Shown: positions 25,675 to 36,175 of the stretch, in pieces
Position numbering within the stretch: the first letter of the stretch is position 1
Layout: each line of letters begins with the position of its first letter
Assembly (NCBI RefSeq): GCF_040939785.1
Contig: NZ_CP162553.1
Location: 620,001 to 684,000 of the forward strand
DNA length: 64,000 bases
Source: Bradyrhizobium lupini
GTDB taxonomy: Bacteria > Pseudomonadota > Alphaproteobacteria > Rhizobiales > Xanthobacteraceae
Direction: 5' to 3'
The notes under the pieces: generated by a model
What the model saw: only the letters and a program-made list of their open reading frames with translations
The model's database searches: none
What the model was told of the DNA's origin: nothing
Translations under genes and position numbers: made by a program

Positions 25675-26477
25675 GCCGTCTTCTTCTTTTTCCTTGCGTC
25701 CGGCGGCGTGAAGATGATGTCGACGGTGCGCTCGAACCGGTCGTCGGTCAGGCTGGCAGGCGGCTGCGGGATGGGATCGGATTTGCGGACAATCGAGATC
25801 GCGGCCGCATCGTAAGCTGCATCCCCGGACGACTCGACAACGTCGACTGAAAGCACGTTGCCCCGTCGGTTGATCGCGAAGCTGACCTTGACTTTCTGAT
25901 TGTTGGGCTCCTTGCCTTCCGGATTGACCTTGTGGGCCGTAAGGTGCGCGCTAATCTTGCGATTCCAGTCTGCCGTGAGCTTTAGAATGTCCTTGCCGAT
26001 GCCCAGCACGGGCGCCAGTGCCTTCTCGGCCTCGCGCGCGTCCTCGTCGAGCGTCTGCCGCGCCGTCGCAACGGACTTCGGCGAGGCCTCCGCAGCGGGC
26101 GTTTCGACCGCCGCAATCTTCGGATCCTCGTCCTGCGGCTTCTTCGAAATGTTCTCGGTGACGACCCGATCGGGATCGTCGACCTGTTGCGACTGATCCT
26201 TTGGAAGCTCGGTTTCCTTGGTCTCGGCCTTTTGCTCGGGAAGCGCCTGCTGCTCCTGCATCGCTTCACTATCCGGTCCCGGCGGAAGGTCGGTGTCAGG
26301 CGCCTTCGGCGAGGCCATCTCGACAGCGAACTCCGCGCCGGCCGCGCCGAGGCCGTCATCGGCGTCATCGGCCCGCAGGTGCGCCAACGCGAGCGCGGCC
26401 CCGCCCAGATGGAGCGCGAGCGCCGCCATCGCTGCCAAAATCCAAAGCGTCCGGGCTGGTCTGGACTCGTCCGACAT
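25662..26477 (-). CDS. tonB: TonB-like energy-transducing protein
   Basis: A 271-residue protein with one N-terminal membrane segment (about residues 11-33, TLWILAAMAALALHLGGAAL), a long charged Pro/Glu/Lys-rich spacer (residues 50-150) and a C-terminal TonB/TolA-like domain (VKVSFAINRRGNVLSVDVVESSG, DAAAISIVRKSDPIPQPP). It transmits proton-motive force from ExbBD to the outer-membrane receptor encoded upstream. It is last in the minus-strand cassette receptor-piuC-exbB-exbD-tonB and lies nine bases after exbD. Confidence 0.9.
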   Translation of the reverse strand: MSDESRPARTLWILAAMAALALHLGGAALALAHLRADDADDGLGAAGAEFAVEMASPKAPDTDLPPGPDSEAMQEQQALPEQKAETKETELPKDQSQQVDDPDRVVTENISKKPQDEDPKIAAVETPAAEASPKSVATARQTLDEDAREAEKALAPVLGIGKDILKLTADWNRKISAHLTAHKVNPEGKEPNNQKVKVSFAINRRGNVLSVDVVESSGDAAYDAAAISIVRKSDPIPQPPASLTDDRFERTVDIIFTPPDARKKKKTAQRQ

Positions 26478-26486
26478 AGCGGGCCT

Positions 26487-26942
26487 CTAAGGCTGAGCGG
26501 CGCCTGCCGCGGGCGCCCCCGGAGCGCCTTCCAGCGCAACCAGCTTCACCCGCGAATAGCCGCCTGAGCGCAACAGCTCCATGACGCCCATCAACTCGCC
26601 ATACGGCACCGAGCGATCGGCGCGCAGGAACACGTACTTGTCCTTGCTCATGTCGGACAGCCCGTCGAGGGTGCCGATCAACTCGGCGCGGTGGACCGGG
26701 TTCTCTCCGATGGCAAGCGTCAAATCGGGCTTGATGCTGAGATAGGTCGGCTTGTCCGGCTTCTTCTGCGGCGTCGCGCTCGACGTCGGCAGATCGATCG
26801 GCAGGTCGACGGTCGAGAGCGGCGCTGCGACCATGAAGATGATCAGCAGCACCAGGATGACGTCGATGAACGGCGTGACGTTGATTTCATGCGTTTCGCC
26901 GAAATCGTCGTCGTCATCATTGTCTGCGAGCGAAACGCCCAT
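26487..26942 (-). CDS. exbD: Biopolymer transport protein ExbD
   Basis: A 151-residue single-span inner-membrane protein. The membrane helix [17 protein letters not shown] contains the conserved proton-relaying aspartate (in [15 protein letters not shown] about 27). The periplasmic domain follows ([22 protein letters not shown]). An acidic cluster ([10 protein letters not shown]) precedes the helix. With ExbB it forms the proton-driven motor for TonB. It starts three bases after the exbB stop, so the two are translationally linked. Confidence 0.94.
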   Translation of the reverse strand: MGVSLADNDDDDDFGETHEINVTPFIDVILVLLIIFMVAAPLSTVDLPIDLPTSSATPQKKPDKPTYLSIKPDLTLAIGENPVHRAELIGTLDGLSDMSKDKYVFLRADRSVPYGELMGVMELLRSGGYSRVKLVALEGAPGAPAAGAAQP

Positions 26943-26945
26943 GGT

Positions 26946-27866
26946 TCACTCCGCCGCGCGCGAATGCACGCTGCCGTGGCTGCGGTCGAGATCGCGCGAG
27001 AGCAACCGCCCCGCCGCGCCCGAGGCACGGCTGACGAGCTCGAGATAGCTCTTCGTCACGCGCGAGAAGTAATTGTAGATGATGACGGCGGGAATGGCGG
27101 CGACCAGACCGATCGCGGTGGCGAGCAGCGCCTCGGCGATACCGGGCGCAACGACGGCGAGGTTCGTGGTCTGCGACTTCGAGATGCCGATGAAGCTGTT
27201 CATGATGCCCCACACCGTGCCGAACAGGCCGACGAAGGGCGAGGTCGAGCCGATGGTCGCGAGCACACCCATGCCGACGCGGATGCGCCGCGCCTCCGCG
27301 CGCATGATCTCGGAGAAGCTCGAAGCCGCCCGCTCCTTGATGCCGGTGTCACTGGACAGGCCGGCCGACATCCGCGCCTCCCGCAGCGCCGCCGCCAGGA
27401 AGGACGGCAGGATCCCCGCTTTGGAGCCGAGCGCCATCTGCGCTTCCGCGAGCGAGCGCGCCTCCGCGATCTTCTTCAGCGCCGAGCGAAGCTTGGTCGC
27501 GGCGATCGACAGCTCGATCGACTTGGCGATCAGCACCGTCCAGGTCATCAGCGATGCAAAAGCGAGCCCGATCATCACCGCCTTCACGATGATGTCCGCC
27601 GACATGAACATCACCCAGGGCGACAATTCCTTCATGGCGGGCGCGATGCCGGCTGCAGTATCGGACTTTGCAGCCGCAGGCGCGGCAGCTTGCGGCGCCG
27701 CAGGCGGAGCAACAACCGGGGCCGGGCCGACCGGGGACGGCTGAGCCGTCGACTGGACCGGTGCCGCGGGCGTGGCCTGTGTCTGGGCGGAAACAGGGGA
27801 TGCAAGCCAGGCGGCCGCCAGCACAAGAGCTGCGGCAAGGCTTGCTTGGAAGGACATGATCTTCAT
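26946..27866 (-). CDS. exbB: Biopolymer transport protein ExbB (MotA/TolQ family)
   Basis: A 306-residue MotA/TolQ/ExbB channel protein, longer than E. coli ExbB (244). An N-terminal signal-like segment (residues 1-27, ending VSAQTQ) and an Ala/Pro/Gln-rich periplasmic stretch (about 28-75) precede the three-helix core. The core carries [18 protein letters not shown] and [17 protein letters not shown], plus [19 protein letters not shown] with the conserved polar residues. The ATG overlaps the piuC stop by four bases. It drives TonB-dependent uptake with ExbD. Confidence 0.94.
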   Translation of the reverse strand: MKIMSFQASLAAALVLAAAWLASPVSAQTQATPAAPVQSTAQPSPVGPAPVVAPPAAPQAAAPAAAKSDTAAGIAPAMKELSPWVMFMSADIIVKAVMIGLAFASLMTWTVLIAKSIELSIAATKLRSALKKIAEARSLAEAQMALGSKAGILPSFLAAALREARMSAGLSSDTGIKERAASSFSEIMRAEARRIRVGMGVLATIGSTSPFVGLFGTVWGIMNSFIGISKSQTTNLAVVAPGIAEALLATAIGLVAAIPAVIIYNYFSRVTKSYLELVSRASGAAGRLLSRDLDRSHGSVHSRAAE

Positions 27867-28552
27867 ACTTCGGCCCAGTAGCGAATGAGGTTGTGATAGA
27901 TACCCGTCAATTTGACCGTTTCGGGATCGTCACGCCCGAGCCGTTCCACCAGCGCCTGTATCGCGGTGTCGAGGTCAAAGATCATGCTCCGGGCTTGATC
28001 GTCCCGTATCATGCTCTGAAGCCAGAAGAAAGACGCAACCCGCGTTCCCCTCGTCACCGGGGTGACCAGATGGAGGCTGGTCGAGGGATAGAGCACGCAG
28101 TCCCCGGCCTGCAACTTGACTTCGTGCGAACCGTAACTGTCCTCGATCACAAGTTCGCCACCGTCGTACTCCTCCGGCTCGGCCAGGAACAGCGTCACCG
28201 ACAGGTCTGTGCGGATGCGGAGGCCGGTCAGGCGGTCGCCGCGGATGGCATTGTCGACGTGCAGGCCGAAACGGTGGCCGCTGCTGGCTGCATAGCGGTT
28301 GAACAGCGGCGGGAATATCTGGAGCGGGATCGCCGCCGCGATGAAGCGCGGGTTCGAGGTCAGCGCCGAAATGATGCGGTTGCCGAGTTTTCGCGCGACT
28401 TCGCTGTCGGGCGGCAATTGCTCGTTGCGCTTGACCATCGCCGACTGCGAGCCGGCGGTGGAGCGCCCGTCCTCCCAATCGCTGGCGTCCATGATGCGGC
28501 GGAAATCCGCCACATCATCCTTGCTCAGAACGCCAGGCAGGCACGTCAACAT
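27863..28552 (-). CDS. piuC: Fe(II)/2-oxoglutarate dioxygenase, PiuC/PKHD-type hydroxylase
   Basis: A 229-residue dioxygenase. The iron ligands H98 and D100 (FGLHVDNAI) and H161 (SLHLVTPV) and the 2-oxoglutarate-binding R171 are in place on the double-stranded beta-helix. The length and the C-terminal helical segment match PiuC, which is typically encoded beside Fiu/PiuA siderophore receptors; here the receptor stop is two bases upstream. Proposed role: processing of an imported siderophore or a related iron-linked hydroxylation. Genetic linkage is established for the family, but the substrate is not known. Confidence 0.92.
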   Translation of the reverse strand: MLTCLPGVLSKDDVADFRRIMDASDWEDGRSTAGSQSAMVKRNEQLPPDSEVARKLGNRIISALTSNPRFIAAAIPLQIFPPLFNRYAASSGHRFGLHVDNAIRGDRLTGLRIRTDLSVTLFLAEPEEYDGGELVIEDSYGSHEVKLQAGDCVLYPSTSLHLVTPVTRGTRVASFFWLQSMIRDDQARSMIFDLDTAIQALVERLGRDDPETVKLTGIYHNLIRYWAEV

Positions 28553-28554
28553 GA

Positions 28555-30984
28555 TCAGAACTTCGCCGTCGTCACGAGGTAGAACGCCCGTCCCGGCGCG
28601 ACCGCCACGAAAGGCACGGCACTGCGATAGAACGAGTCGTAGTAGAGCTTGTTCGTCAGGTTCTGGGCGTAGAACTTCATGGTCCAGTTCTGGTCGATCT
28701 TCTTCTCGAGGAACGCGTCGAACCGCCAATAGCTCGGCAACTCGTTGGTGTTGGCCGCGAACGTGCCGCCATAGACCTTCGAGCGGTACACCGCCTGCCC
28801 GCCGAGTTCCCAGCCGCCGTCGAACTTGTACTTGGTCAACATGCTGAACGATTGGTGGGCTATGTTGGCGAGTTGCAGACCGAGATTCGAGGCAACGCCG
28901 CTCTGCGTGACCTTCGACTGCATCAGCACCAGGCCGCCAAAAATGCTCCAGCGGTCGGTGAGCTTGCCCTCGGCCTCGATGTCGATGCCCTGGATCCTGT
29001 AGGCGGCGCCCGAAGTCAGCACGCTGTTGACGGTCTCGCGCGCATTGTCCTTGGTCGTCTGGAACAGCGCACCGGTCACCAGCAGGTGACGGTCGGCAAG
29101 CTCCCATTTGGTGCCGAGCTCGATTGCCTTGTTGCGCTCGGGTCCGAGCAAAACGGTCGTGTTGGGCGGAACACCACCGTAATCGGTCGCGGTCGCATCA
29201 AGCTCCGACCCGAACGGATTGGCCGAGGTCGCATAGGCTGCATAAAGGCTGCCGATCGAGATCGGCTTGTAGACCGCGCCGACATTGTAATTGACAAGAT
29301 CGGCGTTCATTTTTAGGGCGGGGGGCGCGTTGACTGACGCACTCATATTATAGCCGTCGTAGCGCACGCCGCCATTCACAATGATGGTGTCCTGCCAGTT
29401 CGCAGTGTCCATGACGTAGACGCTGCTGGTGTTGACACCATAGCGCGTGGGATTTCCAACCAGCGATGGCGTGTTGCTGAAGGGAATGTAGGTGTACTGC
29501 GGCGAGTAGAGGTTGACCCCCGTGACCGCTCCGTTGCTGGTCGAGCCGCCGCCGAATAGTTCCGACGAGAGGCCGGTGTAACGGTCGATCGAGATGTTCT
29601 CGTTGGCGTATTCCACGCCGAACACCGCGGTGTGCTTGACCCCTCCGGTGACGAGCTTGAAAGTGGCCTCGTTCTGGTTGGCCCACACGTCGACGTTCTG
29701 GAAGCGGCTCTGCGCGCTGGCCGTGGTGGTCCAGAGCAGCGGATTGGGGCTGGTCGTGTTCGGGTTCTGCGGCAAGGTGCCGATGTAGTTCAGCAGCGAG
29801 TGCTCGCCGCGAACCTTGCTGGTCAGCGTAATGGCATCGTTGACCTTGTACTCGATCGTTCCGGTGCCGAAATCCTGCCGTGCGGTCTGGAAGTCGCGAT
29901 TGAGGAAGCCGTACCAGTTTCCGCGCGGAATGCCCGCCGACGTCACAGGGACATTGCCCTGCCTGTAGAAGGGCACGCCGAAATCCGGGTAGCCGCTAAG
30001 ATCGGTGTGGACATAGTTCGTCGTGATCTTGATGTCGTTGGTCGGGGTGTACTTGGTCGAGATGAAAGAACCCCAGCGATCGTCGGTGATATAGTTGCGG
30101 CCGGCGACGTTGGCGTCCTGGAACAGGCCGCCCACGCGCACGGAGAAGGTCGGATCGACGACCTGGTTGACGTCGAGCGTGACGCGCTTGGTTCTGTCGG
30201 TGCCGAACTCGGTATCCATCCGCTTGAAATTAACGTCGCCCGCCTGCTTGGTGACGATGTTGATGGCACCGCCAGCGGTGCCGCGGCCGGCGTAGGACGA
30301 GGCGGGGCCCCGCAGGATCTCGATCTGCTCGGTGAAGAAGTTTTCGCGGATTGAGACCGCGGGATCGCGGATACCGTCGATGAAGACGTCGTTGCGCGCA
30401 TCGAAGCCGCGGATGAAGAAGCGGTCGCCAAACGCGTTGCCGCCCTCGCCCGACCCCAGCGTCACGCCAGCGGTGGAGCGCCCGATCTCCTTCAGCGTCG
30501 TGGCGTTCTTGTCCTCGAGAACTTCCTTGCTGAGCACGGTGATGGTCTTCGGCGTGTTCAGCATCGGCTCGGGAAACTTGCCGGAGGCCTGGACGTGGTC
30601 GACCTTGTATGGCGCCGCCGGATCCGAATACGGATTGCGGTCAACCTCGCCGGACGGCGTGGTGGGAGCGGTCTGCTGCGCCGCCTGCTGCCGCTGCGCG
30701 GCGCGGCGAAGCGCATTGCGCGCGCGGACCTGATCCGCCGTCGGCTTCGAAGCCACCGGGCGCGGACGCGCGACCGGCGCATCGACCGTCACCGGCGGCA
30801 GGTTCGACTGCTGAGCCTCCGCGCCGCTCGACACCGATGCTGCTGCGATCAGGCCGGCGACAGCGGAGACCTTCTTGCCGGAAACGCTCGTGAACTTTTC
30901 ATCGAATGCTGCGACCGAACGCAACGACTTCGGTGCGACCACCTGCCCCATTACCAAACACGCCCCATATTCCAGTTCGCCCAT
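28555..30984 (-). CDS. TonB-dependent catecholate-siderophore-type receptor (Fiu/PiuA-like)
   Basis: An 809-residue outer-membrane receptor. After a signal region (about 35-58, [20 protein letters not shown]) comes a Pro/Arg-rich stretch, then the plug domain ([59 protein letters not shown]) and a 22-strand barrel ending in the aromatic VTTAKF needed for BAM insertion. The start may be ATG 30984 or the ATG at 30951. It is first in the iron cassette. Upstream lies a row of TTCTAAA motifs suggestive of iron control. The ligand is likely a ferric catecholate, inferred from its PiuC neighbour. Confidence 0.92.
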   Translation of the reverse strand: MGELEYGACLVMGQVVAPKSLRSVAAFDEKFTSVSGKKVSAVAGLIAAASVSSGAEAQQSNLPPVTVDAPVARPRPVASKPTADQVRARNALRRAAQRQQAAQQTAPTTPSGEVDRNPYSDPAAPYKVDHVQASGKFPEPMLNTPKTITVLSKEVLEDKNATTLKEIGRSTAGVTLGSGEGGNAFGDRFFIRGFDARNDVFIDGIRDPAVSIRENFFTEQIEILRGPASSYAGRGTAGGAINIVTKQAGDVNFKRMDTEFGTDRTKRVTLDVNQVVDPTFSVRVGGLFQDANVAGRNYITDDRWGSFISTKYTPTNDIKITTNYVHTDLSGYPDFGVPFYRQGNVPVTSAGIPRGNWYGFLNRDFQTARQDFGTGTIEYKVNDAITLTSKVRGEHSLLNYIGTLPQNPNTTSPNPLLWTTTASAQSRFQNVDVWANQNEATFKLVTGGVKHTAVFGVEYANENISIDRYTGLSSELFGGGSTSNGAVTGVNLYSPQYTYIPFSNTPSLVGNPTRYGVNTSSVYVMDTANWQDTIIVNGGVRYDGYNMSASVNAPPALKMNADLVNYNVGAVYKPISIGSLYAAYATSANPFGSELDATATDYGGVPPNTTVLLGPERNKAIELGTKWELADRHLLVTGALFQTTKDNARETVNSVLTSGAAYRIQGIDIEAEGKLTDRWSIFGGLVLMQSKVTQSGVASNLGLQLANIAHQSFSMLTKYKFDGGWELGGQAVYRSKVYGGTFAANTNELPSYWRFDAFLEKKIDQNWTMKFYAQNLTNKLYYDSFYRSAVPFVAVAPGRAFYLVTTAKF

Positions 30985-31083
30985 TCACTTCGATGAGCGA
31001 TTGGAGTGTTGGTATCGGCCGCAAAATTGCGGGTCAATGCGAGTAAGCCGCGAGAACGCTTGAATAAGTCCAGATCAAAGCGA

Positions 31084-31157
31084 TTCTAAACTGCCGTTTG
31101 AAATCGTTCTAAATCGAGATTGAGTCGTTCTAAAGAGCGCGTGAAAATGCTGCTAAA
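31084..31157. promoter_or_regulatory. Array of TTCTAAA half-sites upstream of the iron-uptake cassette
   Basis: TTCTAAA occurs at 31084-31090, 31107-31113 and 31128-31134, with a variant TGCTAAA at 31151-31157; the steps are 23, 21 and 23 bases, about two helical turns. On the coding strand of the receptor these read TTTAGAA. One copy is paired as TTTGAAA-TCG-TTCTAAA (31097-31113), close to the rhizobial iron control element TTTAGAA-N3-TTCTAAA bound by Irr. The receptor start is about 100 bases away. Regulator identity is inferred. Confidence 0.6.
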
Positions 31158-31178
31158 TCGGCGGTCGCGGGCGCATGG

Positions 31179-31418
31179 TCAATCGCTGCTTGGCGGCTTC
31201 ATCAACGAGAACAATTCATCGACGGTCTTCCGCGCCACCGCGCGCACGCGGTCGCTGTTGTCCATGCCTGCGATGTTGACGCCGTTGACGACGGCTCTGA
31301 TCTCGTCGCGGAACTCGGTGAGAAAGCGCAAGGGATCACGCTGCTCGTTGGCGACGCGTGCGATCAGTCCCGTGATCAGGATCTGACACGCGATCAGCTT
31401 GCCGTTCAGTTCGTCCAT
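31179..31418 (-). CDS. Hypothetical helical protein, 79 residues
   Basis: A short protein beginning MDELNGKLIACQILITGL at the ATG 31418, with GGAG eight bases upstream. It is mainly amphipathic helix (ARVANEQRDPLRFLTEFRDEIRAVV) and ends in a basic/serine tail. There is no signal or strong membrane segment and I do not recognise a family. It lies upstream of the iron receptor on the same strand, with the TTCTAAA array between, so it could share regulation or be independent. Confidence 0.65.
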   Translation of the reverse strand: MDELNGKLIACQILITGLIARVANEQRDPLRFLTEFRDEIRAVVNGVNIAGMDNSDRVRAVARKTVDELFSLMKPPSSD

Positions 31419-31794
31419 GCTGCGCTCCCGTTGTGGCGCGTCGATATGACCGATGCCGATTTCCCTGACAACCGAAACGAGCTCCGCACGATTAGAACCG
31501 TTCCTGCCAGCCGTCGCCTTGCGGCCTAGGGCGCGGCGCCGCTCAGTCCAGAGCACACCGCTTTCGAGCATTGCACAAACTTTGCACGCTGATCGTTCCT
31601 GAGGGGGGAATGCAGCACGGCACACCGTAGTGACACGGAGCTGCCTAACCCGTGCAAAGCTTTCCAATTGTTTAGGATTCTCAACCGATAGTGCTGTTTA
31701 CACTGGAACTTGGCGTGTATTATACAAGCCTCCTGGAACCCTATGATTGCCTCATAATTCGTAGCTTAGGGCATAAGAGCCGACACGAGACGAT
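31419..31794. other. Intergenic region upstream of the RND efflux genes
   Basis: This 376-base gap holds no convincing gene. It contains TTGCAC motifs at 31571 and 31582 and an inverted copy, so that CTTTGCACG (31580-31588) faces CGTGCAAAG (31651-31659). Nearer the efflux genes is the perfect palindrome TGTATTATACA (31716-31726) in an AT-rich stretch that could be a promoter -10 region or an operator. None can be assigned to a named regulator. Confidence 0.4.
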
Positions 31795-32967
31795 ATGAAA
31801 AAGTCCCGGCCGATCCTCTGGATTCTGATCATCGCGGCCGTGGCCTCCGCAGGTTACTATGGTTGGCAGAAATTCGGCTCGCCCGACGCCGGAAAAACCC
31901 AGACCGCACAAAAGGGGCCGCAGCGCCCGTCCGCCGTCCCTGTGAGCGTTTCGCCGGTTCAAAAGGTGGACTTTCCGGTTTACCTGACCGGTCTGGGCAC
32001 GGTTGCGGGCTTCAACACCGTCCAAGTCCGGACCAGGGTGGATGGCCAGATCGACAAGATCGCCTTCACCGAAGGCCAGATCGTCAAGGAGGGCCAGCTT
32101 CTCGCCTCGATCGATCCCCGTCCCTATCAAGCCACGCTCGACCAGGCCAAGGCCAAGAAGGCCCAGGACGAGGCAAATCTGGCCAACGCCAATCTCGAGC
32201 TCCAGCGCGCCATGAAGCTCGGCGAATTCGCCACCGCCCAGCGGGTCGACACCCAGCGTTCCACGGTCGCCCAGCTCACGGCGCAGATCGCCGCCGACGA
32301 TGCCGCGATCTCCAACGCGCAGACCCAGCTCGACTACACCCAGGTCAAGGCGCCGATCACCGGCGTCGCGGGCCTGCGCCAGGTCGACATCGGTAACATC
32401 GTCAACGCCTCGACGCAGACCGGTATCGTCACGATCTCGCAGGTCGAGCCGATCTCGGTGATCTTCACCGCGCCGGAGGATCAGCTGCCCTATATCAGCG
32501 AGGGCCAGAAGGCCGGCGCGCTCAGGGTGATCGCCTTCACCACCGACGGCAAGAAGACGCTGGCCGAGGGCAAGCTTGCCGTCATCAACAACCAGGTCGA
32601 CACCAGCAGCGGCACGATCCGGCTCAAGGCGGTGTTCGAGAACAAGGACCACGCGCTTTGGCCCGGTCAATCGGTGTCGACACGCCTGCTGGTGCGCACC
32701 CTCAAGGATGCGACCGTTGTCCCGGATGACGCGGTCCAGCACTCCACCAACGGCCTCTACGCCTATTCTGTCAATCAGGACAACAAGGCCGAGGTGCACA
32801 AGATCAAGGTCAGCTACAGCATCGACGGACGTTCGGTCGTCGACGAAGGGCTGACGCCCGGGCAGCAAGTGATCACCGGCGGCCAATTCAAGGTCCAGCC
32901 CGGAAGCCTCGTCTCCACGGCCGTGGCGAGTACGGATCCGGCCCAGAACAAGGTCCGACAGGAATGA
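31795..32967 (+). CDS. RND efflux periplasmic adaptor (membrane fusion protein, MdtA-like)
   Basis: A 390-residue adaptor with an N-terminal signal anchor (ILWILIIAAVASAGYYGW), the lipoyl halves (VRTRVDGQIDKIAFTEGQIV and VKAPITGVAGLRQVDIGN), a short alpha-hairpin (about residues 105-165) and beta-barrel/MP domains. It links the inner-membrane RND pump to an outer-membrane channel. No tolC-like gene is adjacent. The stop overlaps the start of the RND pump gene (ATGA at 32964-32967), so they are coupled. The sequence resembles MdtA of the MdtABC system. Confidence 0.92.
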   Translation: MKKSRPILWILIIAAVASAGYYGWQKFGSPDAGKTQTAQKGPQRPSAVPVSVSPVQKVDFPVYLTGLGTVAGFNTVQVRTRVDGQIDKIAFTEGQIVKEGQLLASIDPRPYQATLDQAKAKKAQDEANLANANLELQRAMKLGEFATAQRVDTQRSTVAQLTAQIAADDAAISNAQTQLDYTQVKAPITGVAGLRQVDIGNIVNASTQTGIVTISQVEPISVIFTAPEDQLPYISEGQKAGALRVIAFTTDGKKTLAEGKLAVINNQVDTSSGTIRLKAVFENKDHALWPGQSVSTRLLVRTLKDATVVPDDAVQHSTNGLYAYSVNQDNKAEVHKIKVSYSIDGRSVVDEGLTPGQQVITGGQFKVQPGSLVSTAVASTDPAQNKVRQE

Positions 32968-35900
32968 ACGCGGGCGGGATTTCGGCACCTTTCATCCGTT
33001 ATCCCATCGGCACCTCGCTGCTGATGGCCGGCATTCTCTTCGTCGGTCTCGTCGCCTATCCCCTGCTGCCGGTCGCGCCACTGCCGCAGGTAGACTTCCC
33101 GACCATCCAGATCACAGCCAATCTGCCGGGCGGCAGCCCAGAGACCATGGCTTCGTCGGTGGCCCAGCCGCTCGAACGGCAATTCGCCCAGATCCCGGGC
33201 ATCGCCCAGATGACCTCGACGAGCTATCTGGGCACCGCGTCGATCACCATCCAGTTCGACCTCAACCGCAGCATCGACGGCGCCGCCAACGACGTGCAGG
33301 GCGCCATCAACGCCGCGAGCGGTCAGCTGCCGAAGAACCTGCCGTCGCCGCCGACCTACCGCAAGGTCAACCCGGCCGACGCGCCGATCCTGCTGCTGTC
33401 GGCAACCTCAGACACATTGCCGCTGACCAGCGTCAGCGACGCGGTCGACGCCCAGCTCGCCCAGCAGATCAGCCAGCTCTCCGGCGTCGCGCAGGTCTTC
33501 ATCGGGGGCCAGCAGAAACCGTCTATCCGCATCCAGATCGACCCGGCGAAACTCGTCGCCAAGGGCCTGTCGATGGAGGACGTGCGCAGCCAGATCGCGA
33601 TCACCACGGTCGACAGCCCCAAGGGCAACATCGACGGCCCGAAGCGCGCCTACACGATCTACGCCAACGACCAGCTCACGCAGGCCAAGGACTGGAACGA
33701 CGTCATCATCGCTTATCGCAATGGCGGTCCCTTGCGAATCCGCGATGTCGGCCAAGCGGTCAGCGGCGCCGAGGACGCCAAGCAGGCGGCCTGGGCCAAC
33801 GGCAAGCGCGGCGTGTTCCTGGTGATCTTCAAGCAGCCGGGCGCCAACGTTATCGAAACCGTCGACCGGATCAAGGCCACCCTGCCTCGCCTCGTCGCCG
33901 CGATCCCGCCCGCGATCAAGATCGAGCTCATCAGCGACCGCACCACGACGATCCGCGCCGCGGTCGAGGACGTCCAGTTCACGCTGCTGCTGACCATAGC
34001 GCTGGTGGTCATGGTCATCTTCATTTTCCTGCGCAGTTTTTGGGCGACCGTCATTCCCACAATCACAGTGCCGCTGGCGCTGCTGGGCGCGTGCGCCTTG
34101 ATGTGGGTCGTCGGCTATTCGCTCGACAATCTGTCGCTGATGGCGCTCACCATCGCGGTCGGATTCGTCGTCGACGACGCTATCGTGATGCTCGAGAACA
34201 TTACGCGCTACATCGAAGAAGGCGATCGCCGATGGCGGCGGCCTTCAAGGGCTCCAAGGAAATCGGCTTCACCATCGTGTCGATCAGCATCTCGCTGGTC
34301 GCAGTGCTGATTCCACTGCTGCTGATGGGCGGCATCATCGGACGCCTGTTCCGCGAATTCGCCGTCGTGCTGGCGATGACAATCTTCGTTTCGATGTTCG
34401 TGTCGCTGACCCTGACGCCGATGATGGCCTCGCGCTTCCTGCGCGCCCATGGCGAGGTCACCCACGGCAAGTTCTACCAATGGAGCGAGCGCGGCTTCGA
34501 TGCAATGTTGCGCGGCTACGAATGGGTGCTCGACCATGCCCTGAGCTGGCGCCGCACCACGCTCACGATCTTCTTCGCCACCCTTGCCCTGTCGGTCTAT
34601 CTGTTCGTGCTGATCCCGAAAGGCTTCTTCCCGCAACAGGACGTCGGCCTGATCACGGCGACCTCGGAAGCCTCCCAGGACATCTCGTTCGCGGAGATGC
34701 AGCGCCGCCAGGTCGAGCTCGGCAAAATCGTAATGGACGACCCCGACGTCGCAACGATCGCGATGAACATCGGCGGCAGTGGCCGCGCCGGCAACAACGG
34801 CAACATGTTCATCACGCTGAAGCCGCTCAGCGTCCGCAATGCCTCGGCGCAGCAGATCATCGCGCGGCTGCGTCCCAAGCTCGAGAAGGTGTCCGGCGCC
34901 CGCCTCTACATGCAGGCGGCCCAGGACGTCCGGCTCGGCGGCCGGCCGACGCGTACGCAGTTCGAGTTCACCCTGCAGGACGCCGATCTCGCCGAGCTCA
35001 ATGACTGGGCGCCGAAGATTCTCGCCAAGATGCAGACTTTGCCGCAACTGCGCGACGTCGCGACCGACCAGCAGACCCAGGGCACCACGGTTCAGCTCAA
35101 GATCAACCGCGATACGGCTGCGCGTTACGGCATCCAGCCGCAGCTGATCGACGACACGCTGTACGACGCCTTCGGACAGCGCCAAGTCACGCAGTATTTC
35201 ACCCAGCTCAACACCTACAAGGTGATTCTCGAGATCCTGCCGGAGATGCAGGGCAGCCTCGAGAGCCTGAACAAGCTCTACCTGAAGTCTCCGCTGACCG
35301 GCGACCAGGTGCCGCTGTCGACCTTCGCGACCTGGAGCACCGATCCGGTTCGCCCGCTCTCGATCAGCCACCAGGGCCAGTTCCCGGCGATCACGATCAG
35401 CTTCAACCTCGCCCAGGGCGTCGCGCTCGGCCAGGCTACGGAGGCCGTGCAGAAGGCGATGGCGGACCTCGGCGCGCCGCCGACGCTCAATTCGAGCTTC
35501 CAGGGCACGGCACAGGCGTTCCAGCAGTCGCTCGGCACCGTGCCGCTCCTCATCCTCGCCGCGCTGGTCGTGGTCTATCTGATCCTCGGCATCCTCTACG
35601 AGAGCTACATCCATCCGATCACGATTCTGTCGACGCTGCCCTCGGCCGGCGTCGGCGCGCTCGCGATCCTGATGGCGGCGGGCTTCGAGTTCAGCCTCAT
35701 TGCTTTGATCGGAGTCATTCTGCTGATCGGCATCGTGAAGAAGAACGGCATCATGATGGTGGACTTCGCCATCGCCGCGGAGCGCGACGAGCACAAGACG
35801 CCGGCGGAATCGATCCGGCAGGCAGCGCTGTTGCGCTTCCGTCCGATCATGATGACGACGATGGCTGCCCTGCTCGGCGGCGTGCCCCTGATGCTGGGCC

Positions 35901-36109
35901 ACGGCACCGGCGCCGAGATTCGCCAGCCGCTCGGCTACGCTATGGTCGGCGGTCTGATCGTCAGCCAGGCGCTGACGCTGTTCACCACCCCGGTCGTCTA
36001 TCTCTATCTCGACGAGCTCAACAACTGGTTCTCGGGCTGGGGCCGCAAGGGTGACGGCGAAGGCGACGAGACGGTCGAGCACGGCACCGTTAAGGAAGCT
36101 GCCGAGTAG
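32964..36109 (+). pseudogene. RND multidrug efflux permease (MdtB/MdtC-like), frameshifted near 34229
   Basis: Large inner-membrane proton antiporter. The first part reads to YIEEGDR and the rest, MAAAFKGSKEIGFT onward, lies one frame away. Adding a C to GCC at 34228-34230 restores a 1048-residue protein, the normal size, with the reading GDRPMAAA. The proton-relay region VDDAIVMLEN in helix four is upstream of the lesion; the duplicated second half (GIVKKNGIMMVDFAI) is downstream. As written the pump would be cut at about residue 430. A missing base in a C run is the simplest explanation. It probably exports drugs or other amphipathic compounds. Confidence 0.82.
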
Positions 36110-36175
36110 CAGCTTGCACCGCGCGCCTCACGACGTTACAGCGAGACCCTCGGTTCACGTCAACGCGGTCTTGCC

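Noticed and set aside
34200..34260. Programmed ribosomal frameshift in the RND pump
   Set aside because: No slippery heptamer with a following pseudoknot is visible, RND pumps are not known to use one, and eight other genes show the same kind of single-base change.
34208..36082. Long minus-strand reading opposite the RND pump
   Set aside because: No recognisable domain, composition of an antisense shadow (Arg/Asp/Gln-rich), and the plus strand is a clear RND protein.
36096..36115. Terminator after the RND gene (AAGCTGC/GCAGCTT hairpin)
   Set aside because: The stem is only seven pairs, overlaps the stop codon and lacks a T tract.
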